The translations under genes were made by a program, and so were the position numbers. A stretch of DNA of 64,000 bases from the NCBI RefSeq assembly GCF_026210795.1, contig NC_089454.1:62001-126000 (forward strand), given 5' to 3'. Under the pieces are notes generated by a model, which was not told where the DNA came from, did no database searches, and worked only from the letters and a program-made list of their open reading frames with translations. Positions 59,083-64,000 of this stretch are shown one piece after another. This DNA comes from Rhizophagus irregularis. Taxonomy: Eukaryota; Glomeromycota; Glomeromycetes; Glomerales; Glomeraceae. Every line of letters begins with the position of its first letter. The stretch's first letter is position 1.

Positions 59083-61169
59083 CCTTATTTGAATGAATGT
59101 TTAGTTTCTTCTCGGACCCCAACTATTCATTCTGCTATGCCAACCTACCGTCATGAATGCTTTACCAAACAACTCGCTTCATCAAACAGTCTTCATTGTC
59201 AAATATTACCTTTTCACAAAAATCTTTCAAGATATATCATTAATTTTCAATTTCGAATATTAGTTTCCGGTTTTGTATAATCTGTTACTTTTTGAATAAA
59301 CTCAGCAAAATTTCTTCATTCTACCAGTGATTGTAAATCTCTGCATTTATCTATTATGAAAAAGAAGAAATTGTTAATAGTGTGCTAAATTTTTATTTAA
59401 TGGTAAAGAAGACATAGCCAATTCCTCCTTTAGAATTAGCAGACTTTACTAATAACAAAGTAGGATTTTATCTGCTTGAGTTGGTTATCAAGTGAACAAG
59501 AGAAATAAAAAAAAATAAAAAAAAATAAAAAAAAAGAAGAAAAAAGGGAATAAAAAAATAAAAATAAAAATAAAATAAAAAAGAAAAAGCAGGTAATTTC
59601 ATAGGAATTACCCACTTTGCTCACCCTTACCCAACCCAAACAAACAAATCCAGTACCCTCCTAAGTAAAATTTGTGAACTCCCCGACTCAATTGAGTTAT
59701 CCGTTCTAATTTTAGCTTAGGAAGTTACCCACTTTGCAAATAAAAAAATACACACCACTTGAGTCATTTTCCACTCAAGAAAGAAGGCCTTTAACTTCTG
59801 TACTGTGGCTCTTTATTGTATATGGCTTAGAAGACTTTTGCGAAATTTGGTAACCTTTGGTATCTAATAATTTTACAACAGATATATATATATTTTGAAA
59901 AAGTATATTAACTATACGAAAAAGTATGTTTAACCATATGAAAAAATATGTTAACCATACGAAAAAATATGTTAAAATGATAAAAATCATAAAGAAAAAG
60001 ATGTATTAGCTGATAGTTGTAAAAAAACAGACAATCAAGATAATAATCACAATGAGTCTTGTTGATGATTCTAGAAAATATAATAAGGAGAACAAAATTT
60101 TCACCAATATTACCAACATTGGAAGATCAAACAAGCTGGCCTGCTCCCGCCAAAGTTTTAATTAAAGATAAAAAAAAGGAAATGGTTGATTCTTTGGAAA
60201 AGAAACAAACTAATGACTCCAATGCCAAAAAAGAAGAGAGTTCTTATAAAAAAGGCAAAGATAAATATATACTGTTGCACCCTTGAGGAATTTAGTTGCC
60301 AAAACTTTTTTTTCAACAAATGACAGTTGTTCACGCACGAACAACTTTTTTTTTGTTGCAGAGTTATTGAAATAAAAAAAAAATGTACGAAAAAATAAGT
60401 TAAACGTACGAAAAAGTATTTTAACCATGCAAAAAATTAAACGTATGAAAAAAATATAGGATATATATACTTTTTTTTCTGAAAATTGACTCATCTTGTA
60501 TATTTATTGAGACACGTAGAGTTTTATAGTACGCGTTTGAGGCTGAGTGTGGAAAGATCGTCGATCAGACACAATCATTACATAATATTTATCAATATAC
60601 CCGTAGACTATATAGACTATCTGAGTTAATTTATTTAATAGACGCGAAAACTGATATTTTTCGCGTTTTCGTGTGTTTGTTTATATAAAAAGTTTGTACA
60701 ACAAAAAAATATATAAAAAGGCCTTTTCAATTTCAATACGAAAAAAGAAATAAATTTTAAGTTATTTTACGAAAAACTTTTTACGAAAATTTAACTTTAT
60801 AATTTTTTTACCCAACTTCACACCAACTTCATCCAACTTCACCCAAATGCCACGACATAAGAAATCGTCTAAAGGACATTCTTGGGTAATTTGATAGTTG
60901 TTTACAATAAAGGACAGGTTTATCAAAACATAGAATATTTTAATATACAAAAAAGTATTCGTTATTTAATCATGTTGAAATAATAGTACTCTGGAAAACA
61001 CTACACGAGTTCCATCCCCACCACCCCATCTTCACAGCAATCACAAACTGAAAAAGAACAAGAGCAAAGAACAAGAGCCTGCTGTTGAGAAATCCGAAAA
61101 AGAAATTTCGAAGTCCCCAACTCATAAACCTGGTTCTTTAACAGCAAATAACAAAAACCATATCAACTC
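59083..61169. other. Repeat-rich spacer without a supported gene
   Basis: Holds an A-rich low-complexity tract (59504-59590) and two clusters of short direct repeats of the form acgaaaaaatatgttaacca: about 59896-59975 (four copies) and 60384-60450 (three copies). A Lys-rich ORF at 60059-60286 has no recognisable domain. Confidence 0.5.
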
Positions 61170-61468
61170 GTGATCATGTAGTTCAAATAAGTAATGATTC
61201 AACGGTTGGAGATGACGAGTCAATTTGGGATGAGGGAGATCAACCTACTACTTCTTATAATATAGCCAGAAAACTTTCTAGTGTCGAAGAAGACGTTTGT
61301 TATCCATTAAGAACTGCTAACAAAGGTGATGGAATAGATTATAATGCATTAGAAGAATATACTACAGAAGAAAAAACTTCAGCGAAAAAAGATGAGGGAA
61401 ATTATCATTTATTGCCTTCGTCTATGATGTTAAGCAGAATAAGGACAGAAGGTATTACGTGGTATGTA
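61170..61468 (+). pseudogene. Unrecognised ORF remnant
   Basis: An open frame reading DHVVQISNDSTVGDDESIWD through HLLPSSMMLSRIRTEGITW to a stop near 61468, without an ATG at its left end. Composition is normal for coding sequence (acidic, Ser/Thr-rich). It may be a truncated gene or transposon protein fragment; the family is unknown. Confidence 0.35.
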
Positions 61469-61480
61469 TAAATTAACAAG

Positions 61481-61694
61481 TTTGCCGGATGGACGTGAGT
61501 AGGTGCGCACTGCAGGGTTCACGCCTCGCATGAGACATGCTTGGTGCATCCAAGGTTACAGCTGAAAGCCTTCCGGATGGTAAACTGTTTGCCGGATGGA
61601 CGTATGAGTAGGTGCGCACTGCAGGGTTTACGCCTCGCATGAGACATGCTTGGTGCATCCAAGGTTACAGCCGAAAGTCTTCCGGATGGTAAAC
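61481..61694. repeat. Two-copy 107-bp tandem duplication
   Basis: The block from tttgccggatggacg to ccttccggatggtaaactg occurs at 61481-61587 and again from 61588, differing at a few bases. It is notably GC-richer than its surroundings (gcgcactgcagggttcacgcctcgc), suggesting a foreign or repeat origin. Short ORFs over it arise from the duplication and are not called. Confidence 0.8.
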
Positions 61695-63114
61695 TGTTAT
61701 GGTCAGAAATCGTTGATAGTTTGCCACTCCAGTTGTATAGGTTTGGTGAACTATCAATGATGACATATGTATACTGGTGGCTGCAGACACTTATGAATGT
61801 TTGTAAATTATAGGTAATGCTGATAACGACGGTGCTTCCCTCAGGTGATAACACAGGGTGCGAAGCCTTCTGTTAATTTTGCTGGACCTTATCATCTGTA
61901 ATGCAAGCACGGGATTTTCAGATGTTTAAAAATTTGACCGATTTCGTATTTAAATTTTCCAGTGATTCCATATTATTTACAGATCCTAGTATTCATACAT
62001 CACTTAACTGGTTTACTCCTTGCAACTTACCACTATTGATTTAATTCGGCGTTCCCTTAATCTTGAATTTTTCATAAATGGTGGATGCAATTTTTACCCA
62101 TCTCACTATGACGATATTGAGGATTTATAACTAGTTATAATTAATAAACGTATACGATATTTGTAAAGTTTAAATCAAATGAACATTTCCAATTTTTTTT
62201 CTTTCATGGCATTACCGTATAACGGGGCCATAGTACCCCGGGTATGGATACAGATTTCAGCCTTATATCCCATACCATTGCGTGAGTTTTTATTATTAGT
62301 AGATAATGTATAAAATTTTTATAATAATTGTGATAATTGAGTAAGCTGGTGGTAGTAATGCATGGTCGTAGACTCGTAGTATTACCAAAATGCAATGTGA
62401 TAATATATCAAATTTATTAAAACGAATTACCTTGTGTTATTGAAAACTTCGAAGTAACATATACAGTAACAAATTTGAAAATATTAAGAACAACGATAAT
62501 TTATCACTATAACTAAGTCTTTCGTCAACAGATAGGTTCTCTTGATATTGGGAAGTCGACCTTCTGTAATATCAACCTGTGAGTTTTAACATAACGACAA
62601 ATTCTTATAAAAATTTTGGTGTTCTTTTGAATAAACTAATCTTTTCAACAGATAATTATTTTTTTTAATTAATTCGGTTTTCTTAAATCTTGAATTTTTT
62701 ATAAAGCAACTTTTTAAATAAATTGTGGATTATTTGCCAAATGTATAAATGTATATAAAAGTATTTGTAAATGAAACATTTAATATTTCGTGTTTTTCAA
62801 ATCATAAAGAGAATCGGACAATTTATATAAATAATATTCAATTTGAAGATACAAATTATAAATTCATCGTCTAAATCATGAATTAAATTGTTTTTGATTC
62901 AATGATATTGGGAGAAAAAGTTTTTGGAATATCGGTCACGGAGTCCTTCATTGATTGGTGAAAATGGCAACTACGTAAGCGATATTAGTTATGATAATCA
63001 AATCTGTATATTCGTCTTCATATTTTTCATTTAAGCATTTATTGATACAATTACCGTATGTTGTGTTGCTTTTCATTATAACGAGTCCACTTTGCATCCA
63101 TCCCAAATTTCGCC
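61695..63114. other. Intergenic spacer
   Basis: About 1.4 kb, AT-rich; no gene recognised. The last part is the upstream region of the ubiquitin-fusion gene. A GC-rich island ataacggggccatagtacccc near 62219 stands out but has no inverted partner that I could find. Confidence 0.45.
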
Positions 63115-64000
63115 ATGCAGGTATTTGTAAAAACACTAACCGGAAAAACGGTAACCTTGGAGGTAGAGTCGTCTGATACCATCAGCCTAGTTAAATGCAA
63201 GATCCAAGACAAGGAAGGAATTCCCCCTGATAGTCAACGTTTTATTTTTGCTGGAAGTCAATTGGAAGATGAGCGTACCTTGAGTGATTATAATATCCAG
63301 AAAGAGAGCACAATTTCTCTCATCTTGAAACTACGTGGTGGGATGTTTCAAGAAACTAGTGGCCGCAATGGATTTGCAACACTCACGCAAAATGTGCTAA
63401 CACCTAAAGAACGTCCACAAAATGGAATTCGTGCGGTAAAAGTGAATGGAAAGGAACAAGGTTGACACTGATGGATCGCTTCTTACTATTTAAATATTCG
63501 GAATGTCCTGATTTTATGACTTGTGCTTTGATTGTATTACAATGTCTAACTTGCTTAATGCAGACCCAAAGGAGTCTCCGAAAGGACCTTCTGTTGCCTC
63601 CCCAATACTACCAGATACGAAAGAGAAATTATTAGCTCTGTTACGTGAAGAAGAGCGTCAAAGGTTTTCACCTGAAATACAAAAAAAGTATTTTGAAGTT
63701 GGGAGTGATCCTACGTGTGCCAAAGATTGGATGGATGTCACTGATCAGATGCAGCATGAGTTGGTTCGAGAGTTTGGATATTCAGATGAGGCAGTACAAT
63801 TATTGCGGCGTGCACCACAGCTTTATCCGGGTAAAACGTATTTCCATCTCTCTTTCAACTTTTTTTTTACAATATTTAATCTTATGTCTTTTTTCTCATC
63901 ATCCAGATGATCCTGAATTCCGTACAACGCAAGTGTATGTTCGCAACAATATTGCTAATATTGGAAATCTCACTGAAGGAATGCCGGCACCTGATTGCCC
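63115..64000 (+). CDS. Divergent ubiquitin fused to a larger protein (3' end beyond window)
   Basis: Exons are 63115-63460, 63564-63830 and 63907 to beyond 64000, with GT-AG introns and matching phases. Residues 1-76 are ubiquitin-like and end LKLRGG, followed by MFQETSGRN, so a deubiquitinase could release the tail. The domain keeps K6, K11, K27, K29, K33, K63, L8 and I44 but has K48S, H68S, R72K and about a dozen other changes, far more than normal ubiquitin tolerates. The downstream part contains [39 protein letters not shown] and [13 protein letters not shown]. It is unrecognised; the last phrase resembles the entry to a thioredoxin-like or deiodinase-like fold, a weak guess. An alternative is two genes, with the second starting at 63542, but the splice joins the frames well. 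Confidence 0.75.

Noticed and set aside
63542-63910. Independent gene starting at 63542
   Set aside because: An intron from 63461 to 63563 joins the upstream ubiquitin frame exactly to this frame, and the Met at 63542 lies inside that intron.

Overview
The window looks like nuclear DNA of an early-diverging filamentous fungus. The best guess is an arbuscular mycorrhizal fungus of the Rhizophagus/Glomeromycotina type. That is inferred from extreme AT richness, short GT-AG introns at high density, F-box/leucine-rich-like genes, a multi-exon Argonaute, a ZNFX1-type helicase, ubiquitin-family fusion proteins and a heavy, nested transposon load. Nothing looks bacterial, and there is no CRISPR array or operon.

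Region 1 (1-23938) is a nest of mobile elements. A repeat unit of about 1.0 kb, headed by a tRNA-like Pol III promoter module, occurs four times (1-899, 900-2866, 2867-4005, 20799-21792). All four copies end in the same 20-mer, which also ends a decayed LINE (4006-20798, about 7.9 kb once its insertions are subtracted) and, with one mismatch, a shorter LINE-like element (21793-23938). The LINE carries an ORF1 with a zinc knuckle and an ORF2 with APE endonuclease, reverse transcriptase and RNase H, all broken by stops and frameshifts. ORF1 is interrupted by an 8.4-kb insertion flanked by a 3-bp duplication. Inside that insertion sit a DD34E transposase gene with two introns, an opposing zinc-finger gene, two opposed arrays of a ~184-bp repeat, a ~1.4-kb foldback element and a 149-bp MITE. 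Five other small inverted-repeat elements lie in this region, several with clear target-site duplications.

Region 2 (23939-38548) holds ordinary genes, all on the minus strand: SUMO (four exons), an F-box-like protein, a poly-Q/His protein, a ubiquitin-like plus ADP-ribosyltransferase-like protein, and a 19-exon membrane-anchored gamma-glutamyltransferase.

Region 3 (38549-52485) is the most striking. A 32-exon NFX1-type zinc-finger helicase (ZNFX1-like, about 2,250 residues, minus strand) and a 14-exon Argonaute (845 residues, plus strand, complete DEDH catalytic tetrad) are divergently transcribed from a shared 1.27-kb spacer. In nematodes and fission yeast, helicases of this family work with Argonautes and RNA-dependent RNA polymerase in small-RNA amplification and inheritance, so this pair is a candidate co-regulated RNAi module. 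The helicase appears to carry a one-base frameshift in its C-terminal RZ zinc finger.

Region 4 (52486-64000) holds a DUF7918-like gene, a thioredoxin with a WCSPC active site, a second F-box gene, a trypsin-like protease pseudogene and repeat-rich spacer. At the right edge is a divergent ubiquitin (K48 replaced by Ser) spliced in frame onto a longer protein that runs off the window.

Exon boundaries were worked out by hand from GT/AG sites, reading-frame phase and family motifs. Family assignments rest on motif recognition; no database search was run.
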